A stretch of 64,000 nucleotides of DNA from Sphingomonas sp. PP-CE-1G-424 (GCF_004341085.1 NZ_SLXW01000004.1:310001-374000); one strand, 5' to 3'; numbered from the stretch's first letter, positions 1 through 7,792 are shown. Notes: generated by a model not told the origin, from the sequence alone. Numbers and translations are program-made.

Positions 1-1
1 T

Positions 2-1066
2 CTGGGCGAGCGTACGCTGCTTCCCGGCCTGATCGACATGCACGTCCACCTGACTAGCGACCCGACGCTCAGCGGCTACCGCCAGCTCGAATTCACCGAC
101 AATTTCTGGACCGTCGTCGGCGTCGCCAATGCGCGCAAAACGCTCGACGCTGGCTTCACCACCGTCCGCAACGTCGGCTCGGCCAATTACGACGACGTCG
201 CGATCAAGCAGGGTATCGAGCGCGGCTACGTGCCCGGCCCGCGCATCGTCCCCGCCACCTACGCGCTCGGCGCGACCGGCGGCCACTGCGACGCGACCGA
301 GTTCCCGCCCTCAATCCAGGTCCCGCACCCCCAGATCGCCAACACGCCCGACGAGTTTCGCGGTGCCGTTCGGACGATCCGCAAATACGGTGCCGAGGTG
401 GTCAAGGTCTGCATGACCGGCGGCGTCCTCTCGAAGACCGACAGCGTCGGCGCGCAGCAGATCAGCCTCCCCGAGATCAAGGCGATCGTCGACGAAGCGC
501 ACATGCTCGGCATGAAGGTCGCAGTCCACGCCCACGGCACCGAAGGCATCAACGACGCACTCCGCGCCGGCGTCGACACGATCGAACACGCAAGCCTCGC
601 CGACGCCGAATCGTTCAAGCTCGCCAAGGCCAGCGGCGCGTGGTTCGACATGGATATCTACGACGACGACTATATCCTCGCCGAGGGCGCGAAGAACGGC
701 GTCTTCGCCGAAAGCCTCGAAAAGGAACGCGCGATCGGCCTCAAGCAACGCCAGACCTTCCGCGCGGCGCACGCCGCCGGGGTGAAGATGCTGTTCGGCA
801 CCGACGGCGGCGTCTACCCCAACGGCAACAACGCGCTCCAGTTCGCCAAGATGGTCGAATGGGGCATGACCCCGATCGAGGCGATCCAGGCCGCCACCTC
901 CAGTGCCGCGACCGCGCTCGGACGCACCGCCGACGTCGGCGCGATCCAGCCCGGCCGCTTCGGCGACCTGATCGCGGTCGAAGGCGACCCGCTCGCCGAT
1001 GTCCGCCAGTTGGAGCACCCCGCATTCGTCATGAAGGGCGGCGCGGTCGTCGTCGCAGCCCACTAA
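2..1066 (+). CDS. Amidohydrolase family protein, 5' end cut by window edge
   Basis: The reading frame is open from the first bases of the window, so the gene starts outside it. The visible part begins with a Pro-Gly-Leu-Ile-Asp-Met-His-Val-His stretch, the first metal-binding HxH motif of the amidohydrolase superfamily. Later motifs fit the imidazolonepropionase/prolidase-like branch: a Lys in VVKVCMTGG near codon 130, His residues in AVHAHGTEG and TIEHASL, and an Asp in LFGTDGG. The C-terminal part (GRFGDLIAVEGDPLADV) returns to the small beta domain typical of the family. Such enzymes hydrolyse cyclic amides or dipeptides, often after export; substrate and any signal peptide cannot be judged from this fragment. 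No co-transcribed neighbour is seen downstream. Confidence 0.85.
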   Translation: MGERTLLPGLIDMHVHLTSDPTLSGYRQLEFTDNFWTVVGVANARKTLDAGFTTVRNVGSANYDDVAIKQGIERGYVPGPRIVPATYALGATGGHCDATEFPPSIQVPHPQIANTPDEFRGAVRTIRKYGAEVVKVCMTGGVLSKTDSVGAQQISLPEIKAIVDEAHMLGMKVAVHAHGTEGINDALRAGVDTIEHASLADAESFKLAKASGAWFDMDIYDDDYILAEGAKNGVFAESLEKERAIGLKQRQTFRAAHAAGVKMLFGTDGGVYPNGNNALQFAKMVEWGMTPIEAIQAATSSAATALGRTADVGAIQPGRFGDLIAVEGDPLADVRQLEHPAFVMKGGAVVVAAH

Positions 1067-1090
1067 GTCACGCGGACCGGAACGGCGTCT

Positions 1091-1119
1091 GGTTCCCCCG
1101 CGAAAGCGGGGGCCAGGAA
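1091..1119. repeat. Short GC-rich palindromic repeat (half element)
   Basis: A palindrome of the form CCCCCGCGAAAGCGGGGG follows the amidohydrolase gene. It resembles the left arms of the elements near 6741 and 8477, so it is probably a single arm of that dispersed repeat family. It has no T-run and is not a typical terminator. Confidence 0.55.
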
Positions 1120-1294
1120 TGACACGCGCTACATTCGCAACGCTGAAATGCCGCCTTCGCGGAAGCGCCACTCAAGCAATGAATCGGACATATGCATCAC
1201 AAAAATGCGCAGACTTCAGAGATCTTTGGTGTGATGTAAAATATGTGAGTTTTGCATCAGGTGCATAGTTGGCAGGCACTTTTTCAGCAGCCTA

Positions 1295-1705
1295 TTAGGT
1301 CTGATAAAGCCCGTGGATATGTTTCAGCGCCGCAGCGTCACACTGCCGCGCGCGACGGGTGAACTGCGTTACCGTCGCACCAGTGGTCTTCACAAAATCC
1401 TCCACCAGCAGCGTCGTCTCGCGATAATCCAGTTCGAATCCTTCGAGTAGGATCAGAGCCACGCCACGTTCGACCATCCGCGTCGCCTCTGACGCTGCGG
1501 CGGTGTACATCCGCCGAATGTGGCCGAGGTATTGTCTCATGACAGCGTACCGGAAATTTGGTGACGTCGATCGCTTTACCGCGCACCAATCGTCGGCCGA
1601 CAATGTGTCGAGCAGCTTGAATAGTGCTTCGATGTACTTGCCCCATTCGCGCGGGTTGGCTCCAACCGTCTCGATCAGAGCAAGGGTCTGTTGTCTGTTG
1701 TCCAA
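1295..1705 (-). CDS. Hypothetical protein (136 aa), TTG start
   Basis: The protein has 136 residues with no recognised domain. It looks soluble and mostly helical, with charged and Ala/Leu-rich segments and no signal peptide or membrane helix. The likely start is a TTG at 1705 because a GGGAGG ribosome-binding site lies about 5 nt upstream on the minus strand; no ATG lies near the N-terminus. The gene is in a lower-GC patch (about 1180-1800) unlike the neighbouring genes, which suggests acquisition. An upstream frame on the same strand stops 1 nt before this start. The arrangement resembles the second gene of a coupled pair, for example an immunity or antitoxin partner, but that is speculation. 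Confidence 0.5.
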   Translation of the reverse strand: MDNRQQTLALIETVGANPREWGKYIEALFKLLDTLSADDWCAVKRSTSPNFRYAVMRQYLGHIRRMYTAAASEATRMVERGVALILLEGFELDYRETTLLVEDFVKTTGATVTQFTRRARQCDAAALKHIHGLYQT

Positions 1706-2117
1706 CTCAACCTCCCGCCGGAATCATGTAGTTGCCTTCAGCATATACCGGGATGTGAGTAGCATCCGTGATTAAGTGGCGATCGATGAGCGATTCTATA
1801 CGTGAGGGGTAGCGCTCAGGCTGCTTTCGGAAAGCTGCCGCGCACCAGCGAGTTCCGCAGCGCGGTACCGACGGCGGCAGCACCGCAACTCCTCTATCAA
1901 CCCTCCGCACAATCCTGTCGAAGGCCCACGCCCAAGGGGGAAGGCCGCGGTGACACTGCGCCCCAGACGCCCAATGTCGACACCCTGCCCACCGATCCGG
2001 GCCGTCGGCATTTCATCGTTACCTAGGCGCGGTTCGTCGCATGACGGCTTGCCGTCGCAGCAGGTTCAGCCTCCCCCGAGCACAACGCCGCGAGACCGCG
2101 CGCAGGGGATTTCGACG
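1706..2117. other. Gene-poor stretch with a possible broken coding remnant
   Basis: No complete gene is visible in these 412 bases. On the minus strand a frame stopping at 1707 encodes a protein-like tail (RIESLIDRHLITDATHIP, then AEGNYMIPAGG) that ends directly before the TTG-started gene at 1705. Its upstream part becomes low-complexity and Arg-rich, so it may be the 3' remnant of a deleted gene. The right half (about 1850-2100) is GC-rich and shows no convincing coding potential before the ribosome-binding site of the next gene near 2102. Confidence 0.3.
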
Positions 2118-3500
2118 ATGACGACCGACCGCGGGGCGCTGGCCGCCCTGCTCGCCACCATGACAGTCTTCGGGACCGTCCTGGGCACTGCCGCGACATC
2201 GGCAGCCGCGCAGACCGAGCCAGCCGCACCAGTACGCGGCCTGGAGCGTCTCCAGACGCCCGGTACACAGCCGACCCCGGACGCGAGCTCGATACCGGTC
2301 CCCGCCGCACCGACGATCGTCCTGCCGAGCGCATCGCCGACAACCGCGCCGGTCCCGCGTAACGCGTCGCCACCACGCGTGACGACCACCACCGCCTCCG
2401 ACCGCGCGGCAAGGGATCGCCCGGCTACCAATCCAGCAGCGACCGATCGAACGACCGGCGAACGCGCGGCCAGCCGCAGCACGTCGGAAACGGCGACCCA
2501 ACGGCGGACGTCGGAGCCCGACCAGACGCGGACGTCGACGCCTGCCGAGCCGCCCGTCACGGCGCCGACGCAAGAGCCCGTGCCGGCTCCCCAGTCTTCG
2601 CCGAGCGCGACCGCCCCCTCCGAAGCTGCGCCGCAACCCGCCACACCGACCGCGACGCCCGAGTCCACGCTCTCCGCGCCGGAAACGGGCAGGTCGATGC
2701 CGCTGTGGCTGTCGCTGACGGCGATCGTTGTGGTTCTCGGTGCGCTATGGGCACTCCGCCGCAAACCGCGCGGCAGTCGATTCGACCGAATCGAACCCGA
2801 AGCCTATGTCGAGCCTACCCCCGAGCCTGCCCCCGAGCCCGCCGCTCCGACTCCCCCGGCTCCCGCTGAACCGGTGATATCGTCGACGCCCGCTTCGCCT
2901 GCCGTCACACCGGTCGCCGTAGCCGGTGCGGCCATACCCGCGAGCGCACCCAAATTTCTCGAGCCTAGGACGAAGGTCGCGCCCACGCCGCCTGCTGCCG
3001 CCCGCGCACGACTGACATGCGAACTCCGCCCCCTGCGCGCGGGCCTCAATATGCTCAGCGCCACCGTCGAGTGCGAACTCATCATCACCAACACGGGGAC
3101 CGCATCGGCCGAGGCGATCCGGACCGGCGTCGCGCTGCTCACCGCGCATGCCGATCAGGATATGGATCTTGCGCAGTTCAACGCCGCGCCCGTCGTCCGT
3201 CCCGCCGCGCCGCCCTTCGTCTTGGCCGCAGGCGAAACGCGCACCATCCGCACCGTCGCCGCGATTGCGCGCGAGGCGATCCGCACGATGACGGCCGCCA
3301 ACCGCCCGATGTTCGTGCCCGTTCTCGCCGCGAATATTCTCTACGCAACGGCCGGCGACGACGCGCAGACCGCGCGCGCGTGGGTAGTCGGTATCGAGCG
3401 TACCGACTCCGCCAAGCTCGCTCCGTTCTGGCTCGATGGTCCAGCGAAGATCTTCACCACCGTCGCGGCCAGACCTCACGCGGCGACCTTCGAGCGCTGA
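2118..3500 (+). CDS. Membrane-anchored Pro/Ala/Thr-rich protein of unknown function
   Basis: The product has 460 residues. The start at 2118 is preferred over an in-frame upstream one because CAGGGGA lies about 10 nt before it and a signal peptide follows directly (hydrophobic run, then Ala-rich cleavage region near residue 36). Residues 37-190 are a low-complexity Pro/Ala/Thr/Glu linker. A single transmembrane segment spans about residues 194-214 (LWLSLTAIVVVLGALWAL) and ends in a positive RRKPRG stop-transfer motif. A second Pro-rich linker follows, then a folded C-terminal domain from about residue 290 that looks beta-rich. With an N-terminal signal, the linker would be outside the inner membrane and the C-terminal domain cytoplasmic. 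I do not recognise the family. Confidence 0.7.
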   Translation: MTTDRGALAALLATMTVFGTVLGTAATSAAAQTEPAAPVRGLERLQTPGTQPTPDASSIPVPAAPTIVLPSASPTTAPVPRNASPPRVTTTTASDRAARDRPATNPAATDRTTGERAASRSTSETATQRRTSEPDQTRTSTPAEPPVTAPTQEPVPAPQSSPSATAPSEAAPQPATPTATPESTLSAPETGRSMPLWLSLTAIVVVLGALWALRRKPRGSRFDRIEPEAYVEPTPEPAPEPAAPTPPAPAEPVISSTPASPAVTPVAVAGAAIPASAPKFLEPRTKVAPTPPAAARARLTCELRPLRAGLNMLSATVECELIITNTGTASAEAIRTGVALLTAHADQDMDLAQFNAAPVVRPAAPPFVLAAGETRTIRTVAAIAREAIRTMTAANRPMFVPVLAANILYATAGDDAQTARAWVVGIERTDSAKLAPFWLDGPAKIFTTVAARPHAATFER

Positions 3501-3552
3501 TCTCCAGGCTGTAGCTGCGATCGATCCGAAATCGTCCGCTTCTGTCATTTGA

Positions 3553-3592
3553 CGTTTATCGATAAACGATACATATCGTTTATCGATAAACG
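3553..3592. promoter_or_regulatory. Perfect double palindrome, likely autoregulatory operator
   Basis: Two copies of the palindrome CGTTTATCGATAAACG lie at 3553-3568 and 3577-3592. The whole block is one 19-bp perfect inverted repeat (3553-3571 against 3574-3592) with a 2-nt centre. The two 16-mers are 24 bp apart, slightly over two helical turns. The right copy touches the GGAG ribosome-binding site of the gene at 3602, so a bound protein would block transcription or translation initiation. The best candidate binder is the XRE-type regulator at 4117, the second gene of this operon. Binding is inferred; the symmetry is seen directly. Confidence 0.75.
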
Positions 3593-3601
3593 GAGAATGG
3601 C

Positions 3602-4117
3602 ATGCAGGATCGGGTTCTCGTCGTCGCCAGCGGTCTGGTACGGTTCGCGAATTGGCTGAACTGGGCCGTCGCGGTCGGGTTCGTGGTCGCGATCGTTGCC
3701 TCGTTCGTGTTCGGCGACGCGCTCACCGCGCGGCTCGTCACCAAATATCACGGCCACTACATCGGCGAGACGATCGGGCTGCTGCGGCTTACGGGCGTCC
3801 TTGGCCTCGTCGCCTGCGTTGCGGTCTATCACCTGTTCAACCCGCTGCTCGCAATCCTGGCAACGGTCCGCGCGGGCGACCCGTTCGTCGTCGCCAATGC
3901 CGACCGCCTCCAGCGGATCGGCTGGGCGCTGTTTGCGATCCAGCTGTTCGATCTCGCTTTGGGCGGAATCGTGCTCGCGCTCGACAGGATCGGCGTCGAT
4001 CACGCGACGTGGGTGCCGGGCTTCACCGGATGGATCGGCGTCGTCATGCTGTTCGTGCTCGCCCGTGTGTTCCGCGTGGGGGCGGGCATGCGCGACGATC
4101 TGGCGATGACCGTCTGA
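3602..4117 (+). CDS. DUF2975-type membrane protein
   Basis: A 171-residue protein with four predicted transmembrane helices (about residues 10-35, 55-80, 105-125, 140-160) and a layout like DUF2975 proteins, which are typically encoded next to a small XRE-family regulator. The start at 3602 has GGAG 7 nt upstream. The stop overlaps the next start in a TGATG arrangement, so the two genes are translationally coupled. The double palindrome directly upstream suggests repression by the coupled regulator. The biochemical role of DUF2975 is not established. Confidence 0.8.
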   Translation: MQDRVLVVASGLVRFANWLNWAVAVGFVVAIVASFVFGDALTARLVTKYHGHYIGETIGLLRLTGVLGLVACVAVYHLFNPLLAILATVRAGDPFVVANADRLQRIGWALFAIQLFDLALGGIVLALDRIGVDHATWVPGFTGWIGVVMLFVLARVFRVGAGMRDDLAMTV

Positions 4118-4335
4118 TGCCCGTCATCGTCACGCTCGACGGCATGCTCGCGGCGCGTGGGCTGACGCTGACCGAGCTTTCGCAGGCGGTCGACATCACG
4201 ATGGCGAACCTGTCGATCCTGAAGACCGGCAAGGCCAAGGCGATCCGCTTTTCGACGCTGGAGGCGATCTGCACCGCGCTCGACTGCCAGCCGGGCGACA
4301 TTCTGAGTTTCACAGCAGAGGGGGAAACGGCATGA
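4117..4335 (+). CDS. XRE/Cro-type helix-turn-helix regulator (YozG-like)
   Basis: A 72-residue protein that is essentially one HTH_XRE domain. Helices 2 and 3 fall in LTELSQAVDITMANLSILKTG, followed by a conserved segment (IRFSTLEAICTALDCQPGDIL) typical of this compact family. It overlaps the DUF2975 gene before it (TGATG) and the membrane protein gene after it (ATGA), so all three form one operon. It probably binds the double palindrome at 3553-3592 and controls its own operon. Confidence 0.85.
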   Translation: MPVIVTLDGMLAARGLTLTELSQAVDITMANLSILKTGKAKAIRFSTLEAICTALDCQPGDILSFTAEGETA

Positions 4336-5174
4336 GCGATCGTAGCGAAAGACTCGGGATTGGCGGGCGCATTGTCGGCGCGATCCTCGGCATGGCGCGC
4401 GCCGTCGTGGAGACCTATCGGCTCGGCGGACGCGCGGTGAAGGCGGCGCCGCTCGTCCTGGCGATCGCGGTGGTGCCGGAGTTTCTGCAGCATATCGCGG
4501 AAATTCACCTCGGCATGTTCGTATCGGTCGAGCAGTTTCGTGCGCTCGCCAACGATCCGCTACGCTGGGGCTTCGGCTACGTGAAGATCGCGGGGTTCGT
4601 CATCGGCATTCTCGCGGTCGCGCGATTCTGGTCGGTACGGTCGGTTCGTCGGACATTGCTGGTTGCGCCGATGACGTTCGTCCGGGTGGTCGTCGGATTG
4701 GTCGTGGGGCTGGCGGTCGCATCGCCGTTCATGTGGCTGGACAAGCAAGGTCTGCCGCCGGCGATCGCCGTTCCGCTTCAGATCGTTTCGGGGATCATCC
4801 AGGGCGGCTTCCTGATCTACATCGTCGGCGCGTTGATCGAGGATGCGTCGGTGACGCCAAAGCGGGCGATAACGTCGCTCCTCCCCGCCGGGATCGTCCT
4901 CAGCGTCTTGGCGGCCGTCGCGTTCGGCCCGGCGCAGGCGTTGCACATGGCCAATCACAAGCTCGCCTTGGGCCAGCCATTGCCGATCGTGTGGGCGCTG
5001 ATGGTGTTCGACGCGCTGTGGGTCGGGCTGTTCGCGGCGCTGGTGGGCTCGGCCTTGTTTGTTGGCGTGAGAACCGGACTGACGTGGAAGGGCTGGACCG
5101 TACATCCGCGCGATCTGGATGCGGCGGTGGAGCGGGCGGACGACGCGCTGCGCTTCGACATCCAAACTGCCTGA
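4332..5174 (+). CDS. Polytopic membrane protein of unknown function
   Basis: A 280-residue protein whose start overlaps the regulator stop by 4 nt (ATGA). It has about six hydrophobic segments: around residues 38-55, 82-100, 112-135, 150-170, 182-205 and 220-250, flanked by cationic loops. The C-terminal 30 residues are hydrophilic and acidic. I recognise no catalytic motif. As the last gene of a DUF2975-XRE operon it is probably repressed together with them; a role in envelope response or transport is possible but not shown. Confidence 0.7.
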   Translation: MSDRSERLGIGGRIVGAILGMARAVVETYRLGGRAVKAAPLVLAIAVVPEFLQHIAEIHLGMFVSVEQFRALANDPLRWGFGYVKIAGFVIGILAVARFWSVRSVRRTLLVAPMTFVRVVVGLVVGLAVASPFMWLDKQGLPPAIAVPLQIVSGIIQGGFLIYIVGALIEDASVTPKRAITSLLPAGIVLSVLAAVAFGPAQALHMANHKLALGQPLPIVWALMVFDALWVGLFAALVGSALFVGVRTGLTWKGWTVHPRDLDAAVERADDALRFDIQTA

Positions 5175-5190
5175 CCGCCGCCTCTGACCA

Positions 5191-5208
5191 CCCCGGCGGA
5201 GGCCGGGG
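5191..5208. repeat. Short palindrome between convergent genes
   Basis: CCCCGGCGGAGGCCGGGG is a 7-bp stem with a 4-nt loop 17 nt after the stop of the membrane protein gene. It resembles the GC-rich repeat arms elsewhere in the window and may act as a weak transcription stop, although it has no T-run. Confidence 0.4.
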
Positions 5209-5316
5209 CCCAAGTGGGTGATCTGTCGTGAGGTGCGTCGCGCTTTGTTAGCGCCGCCTCCGAACTGAGCGACGGCTTCTGCTGGGGAAATAGGAAATTA
5301 TTTGCGACGTGTTACG

Positions 5317-5354
5317 AAAAAGGGCGACCCCATCGCTGGGGCCGCCCTTTTTCT
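5317..5354 (-). terminator. Intrinsic terminator of the rplJ-rplL unit
   Basis: On the minus strand a GC-rich hairpin (GGGCGGC paired with GTCGCCC around a CCCC/GGGG inner stem) ends in a T-run (A-run 5317-5321 on the plus strand). It lies 12 nt beyond the three-hairpin module. A T-run is also present on the other side, so it may work in both directions. Confidence 0.8.
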
Positions 5355-5365
5355 TAGCTGCGGCC

Positions 5366-5451
5366 AGCAGGGGCAAAGCCCCTGCTTCGTCGGTCGGCAT
5401 GAATGCCGCCGGCCGGCCTTGCGGGGAGTGCGCTTCAGCGTGGCTGAAGCG
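5366..5451 (-). ncRNA. Three-hairpin 3' UTR module, rplL copy
   Basis: Read on the minus strand after the rplL stop: hairpin 1 (5431-5451, 9-bp stem, 3-nt loop), a linker containing GGCCGGC, hairpin 2 (5396-5407, 5-bp stem), the linker GACCGACGA (5387-5395), and hairpin 3 (5366-5386, 9-bp stem, 3-nt loop). The same order of stems and linkers follows rplA, nusG and fusA, with different but still perfectly paired stems. It is probably a structured RNA in the 3' UTR. I cannot match it to a named family. Confidence 0.65.
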
Positions 5452-5467
5452 TCTCTCCCGCTGCGGC

Positions 5468-5842
5468 TTACTTGACCTCGACGGTCGCGCCAGCTGCTTC
5501 GAGCTGAGCCTTGATCTTGGCGGCTTCGTCCTTCGACACGCCTTCCTTGACGGCCTTGGGAGCCGACTCGACCAGCGTCTTGGCTTCGGTCAGGCCGAGC
5601 GCGGTGATCGCACGGACTTCCTTGATGACGTTGATCTTCTTGCCACCGTCGCCGGTCAGGATGACGTCGAATTCGGTCTGCTCTTCTGCTGCAGGAGCAG
5701 CGGCGCCGCCGCCTGCTGCCGGTGCTGCGACCGCTGCTGCGGCCGAAACGCCCCACTTCTCTTCGAGCAGCTTCGAAAGCTCAGCTGCTTCGAGAACGGT
5801 CAGTTCGCTCAGGCTCTCAACGAGCGCGTTCAGGTCTGCCAT
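5468..5842 (-). CDS. rplL: Ribosomal protein bL12 (L7/L12)
   Basis: A 124-residue acidic protein with the N-terminal dimerisation helix pair ([20 protein letters not shown]), an Ala/Gly hinge at about residues 38-55, and the conserved C-terminal domain ([20 protein letters not shown], then TGLGLTEAK-like [13 protein letters not shown]). It forms the ribosomal stalk with L10 and recruits the GTPase factors EF-G and EF-Tu encoded further along this window. It is the last gene of rplJ-rplL, 64 nt after rplJ, followed by the three-hairpin module and a terminator. rpoB does not follow. Confidence 0.98.
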   Translation of the reverse strand: MADLNALVESLSELTVLEAAELSKLLEEKWGVSAAAAVAAPAAGGGAAAPAAEEQTEFDVILTGDGGKKINVIKEVRAITALGLTEAKTLVESAPKAVKEGVSKDEAAKIKAQLEAAGATVEVK

Positions 5843-5906
5843 GATAAATCTCCATCTCGGGGCTCGTGCCCCATCAGTTCAAAAAGGTAACGAAAGGCCT
5901 GCAAGA

Positions 5907-6434
5907 TCAGGCGGCTTCCTTCTCCGCGTAGGCGGAAAGCACGCGCGCGAGCTGCGCTGCCGGAGCCTGCGTGATCGTTGCCAGCTTCGTGGCGGGTGCC
6001 ACGATGAGGCCAACGATCTTGGCACGCAGTTCGTCCAGCGAGGGCAGCGTTGCGAGCGCCTTCACACCGTCGACGTCGAGGGTCGTCGCGCCCATCGCCC
6101 CACCCACGATTTCGAACTTGTCGTTCGTCTTCGCGAATTCCACGACCACCTTGGCGGCCGCGACGGGATCGATGGAGCTGGCCAGACCGACCGGACCCGT
6201 GAGCATGTCGCCCAGCGAGCTGTAGTCGGTGCCGTCCATTGCGATCTTGGCAAGCTTGTTCTTCGAGACCTTGTAGGTCGCGCCGGCGTCGCGCATCTTG
6301 TTCCGCAGCACAGTGGACTGTGCGACGGTCAGGCCGAGGTTGCGCGTGACAACGACGACGCCGACCTCGGAAAAGGTGCGGTTCAGCTCGGCTACGGCCG
6401 CGGTCTTTTGATCACGATCCATGCCATTCTCCAC
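5907..6434 (-). CDS. rplJ: Ribosomal protein uL10
   Basis: A 175-residue protein. The N-terminal RNA-binding domain is recognisable from [25 protein letters not shown] and [11 protein letters not shown], and the C-terminal helix that carries L12 dimers ends in [13 protein letters not shown]. An in-frame alternative start ([10 protein letters not shown]) lies four codons in and has the more usual N-terminus for the family. First gene of the rplJ-rplL unit, with a putative leader structure and promoter upstream. L10 normally represses its own operon by binding the leader. Confidence 0.97.
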   Translation of the reverse strand: MENGMDRDQKTAAVAELNRTFSEVGVVVVTRNLGLTVAQSTVLRNKMRDAGATYKVSKNKLAKIAMDGTDYSSLGDMLTGPVGLASSIDPVAAAKVVVEFAKTNDKFEIVGGAMGATTLDVDGVKALATLPSLDELRAKIVGLIVAPATKLATITQAPAAQLARVLSAYAEKEAA

Positions 6435-6560
6435 GTTTTACGAGTTCACCGCTTGCACAGTGGACCCGGTTACTAACCGGAGGCGCAGACAAACCCGCGC
6501 TTCCGGGGTGTCTCGTCGATGGGGCATGGGAGAGGGGCGGCACGCAGATGGGCCGACAAA
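6435..6560 (-). promoter_or_regulatory. Putative L10 leader of rplJ-rplL
   Basis: The minus-strand leader just before rplJ contains a short stem CCGGTTAGTAACCGG next to a GGTTTGTCTGCGCC stretch and further pairable segments. This resembles the position and size of the known L10(L12)4-binding leader, where the protein complex recognises a kinked stem and represses translation. The call rests on position and a partial motif, so the exact fold is uncertain. Confidence 0.4.
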
Positions 6561-6571
6561 ATCTCATTCCC

Positions 6572-6600
6572 CGTCTAGGTGGGAGATTAAGCACCGGCAA
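6572..6600 (-). promoter_or_regulatory. Putative promoter of rplJ-rplL
   Basis: On the minus strand: a -35-like TTGCCG (6595-6600), a 17-nt spacer, and a -10-like TAGACG (6572-6577). The arrangement matches the candidates before rplK (8312-8340) and rpsJ (20939-20967). Transcription would begin near 6565, giving a leader of about 130 nt. Confidence 0.4.
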
Positions 6601-6740
6601 ACCCGCTGCACCCACTGTCTCGGACGGAGTTCGACGAGCAAGCCCGCCGAACGAAGGTGCGCCGTAGCGGAATTGGCGGGGGAGTCAAGTGGGTGGGTTC
6701 GGGTTGGCGCGTGTGATCGCGGGGGGCGCCCGCTTCCTTG

Positions 6741-6795
6741 TTCTCCCGCAAAGGTGGGGGCCCAGTCTGGATCCCCTTCTTTGCGGGGAAACAAG
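6741..6795. repeat. Dispersed palindromic repeat (two-arm CTCCCGC type)
   Basis: Two GC-rich arms (CTCCCGCAAAGGTGGGGG and CCCCTTCTTTGCGGGG) flank the conserved centre CCCAGTCTGGATC. A close copy lies at 8477-8530 and a half element at 1091-1119. It sits between rplJ and rplA. Confidence 0.7.
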
Positions 6796-6827
6796 TCTTG
6801 GAGCTGTTGGCGCTGATCACGCGCCCC

Positions 6828-6909
6828 CGTCATCCTGAAGAAAGTCAGGATCCAGAGCCGAGAGGGGTGACGTCCGTAACCCTGGATCCTGACTTTCGTC
6901 AGGATGACG
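6828..6909. repeat. Dispersed inverted repeat (CGTCATCCTGA type)
   Basis: Left arm CGTCATCCTGAAGAAAGTCA and a right arm that is its near reverse complement (CTGACTTTCGTCAGGATGAC) enclose about 40 nt. Near-identical elements lie at 11982-12064 and 26547-26628, and a related one at 33864-33967. All are intergenic. Confidence 0.8.
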
Positions 6910-6956
6910 GAGTGGGGCAGGGCGGTGTGCCAACAGTGATCGTATCGGGACAGACG

Positions 6957-6985
6957 CAAAAAGGGCCGGGATCGCTCCCGGCCCT
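6957..6985 (-). terminator. Intrinsic terminator of rplK-rplA
   Basis: A 9-bp stem (GGGCCGGGA paired with TCCCGGCCC, loop of 4) is followed on the minus strand by a T-run. A shorter T-run lies on the other side. It follows the three-hairpin module by about 17 nt, the same order as at rplL. Confidence 0.85.
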
Positions 6986-7001
6986 TTTCAACTTTAGCAG
7001 C

Positions 7002-7089
7002 AGGACGGGAGTAATCCCGTCCTCGTCGGTCGCGGTTGCCCGCGCCGGCCGGGCGCTCGCCGTCTCGTGGCTAGCTTTCGCTAGCCACG
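7002..7089 (-). ncRNA. Three-hairpin 3' UTR module, rplA copy
   Basis: Begins 7 nt after the rplA stop on the minus strand. Hairpin 1 is 7066-7089 (10-bp stem, GAAA loop), followed by AGACG and a linker with GGCCGGC. Hairpin 2 is 7031-7044, then the linker GACCGACGA (7023-7031), and hairpin 3 is 7002-7023 (9-bp stem, TTAC loop; its last base is shared with the linker). Stem sequences differ from the rplL, nusG and fusA copies, but pairing is complete. Confidence 0.7.
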
Positions 7090-7095
7090 TGCGGC

Positions 7096-7788
7096 TCAGG
7101 CGCCAGCAACCTCGGTCGTGTCGACCTTGATGCCCGCACCCATGGTCGACGAGATCGCGACCTTCTGTACGTACTTGCCCTTGGCGCCGGTCGGCTTGGC
7201 CTTGACCACCGCGTCAACCAGTGCGTCGAAGTTCGCGCGCAGGTCTTCTGCCGGGAACGACGCCTTGCCGATGCCCGAGTGGATGATGCCGGCCTTCTCG
7301 ACGCGGTATTCGATCTGGCCGCCCTTGGCTGCCTGAACCGCGGCGGCGACGTTCATCGTCACCGTGCCGAGCTTCGGGTTCGGCATCAGGCCCTTGGGAC
7401 CCAGCACCTTGCCGAGGCGACCGACGATGCCCATCATGTCCGGGGTCGCGATGCAGCGATCGAAATCGATCGTGCCACCCTGGATGATTTCCATCAGGTC
7501 TTCGGCGCCGACGACGTCTGCGCCTGCTGCGAGAGCCTCCTCAGCCTTCGCGCCGCGGGCGAACACGCCGACGCGGACGGTCTTGCCGGTGCCCTTGGGC
7601 AGCGTGACGACGCCGCGGACCATCTGGTCTGCGTGACGCGGATCGACGCCCAGGTTCAGCGCGACTTCGATCGTCTCGTCGAACTTCGACGTGGCGCCCG
7701 ACCGTGCGAGACCGATGGCCTCGTCGATGCCGTGCAGCTTGACGAGGTCGACCGTGACGGCCTTCTGCTTCTTGCTCAGCTTAGCCAT
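7096..7788 (-). CDS. rplA: Ribosomal protein uL1
   Basis: A 230-residue protein of the usual length. The L1 signature region is visible ([20 protein letters not shown]), together with the conserved C-terminal stretch ([20 protein letters not shown]). It binds 23S rRNA at the E-site stalk and, in other bacteria, represses the rplKA mRNA. It follows rplK with a 4-nt gap and is followed by the three-hairpin module and a terminator. Confidence 0.98.
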   Translation of the reverse strand: MAKLSKKQKAVTVDLVKLHGIDEAIGLARSGATSKFDETIEVALNLGVDPRHADQMVRGVVTLPKGTGKTVRVGVFARGAKAEEALAAGADVVGAEDLMEIIQGGTIDFDRCIATPDMMGIVGRLGKVLGPKGLMPNPKLGTVTMNVAAAVQAAKGGQIEYRVEKAGIIHSGIGKASFPAEDLRANFDALVDAVVKAKPTGAKGKYVQKVAISSTMGAGIKVDTTEVAGA

Positions 7789-7792
7789 GATA

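Noticed and set aside
6828-6909. Inverted repeat considered as a terminator
   Set aside because: The arms recur at several sites regardless of gene orientation and have no T-run, so it is a dispersed repeat.
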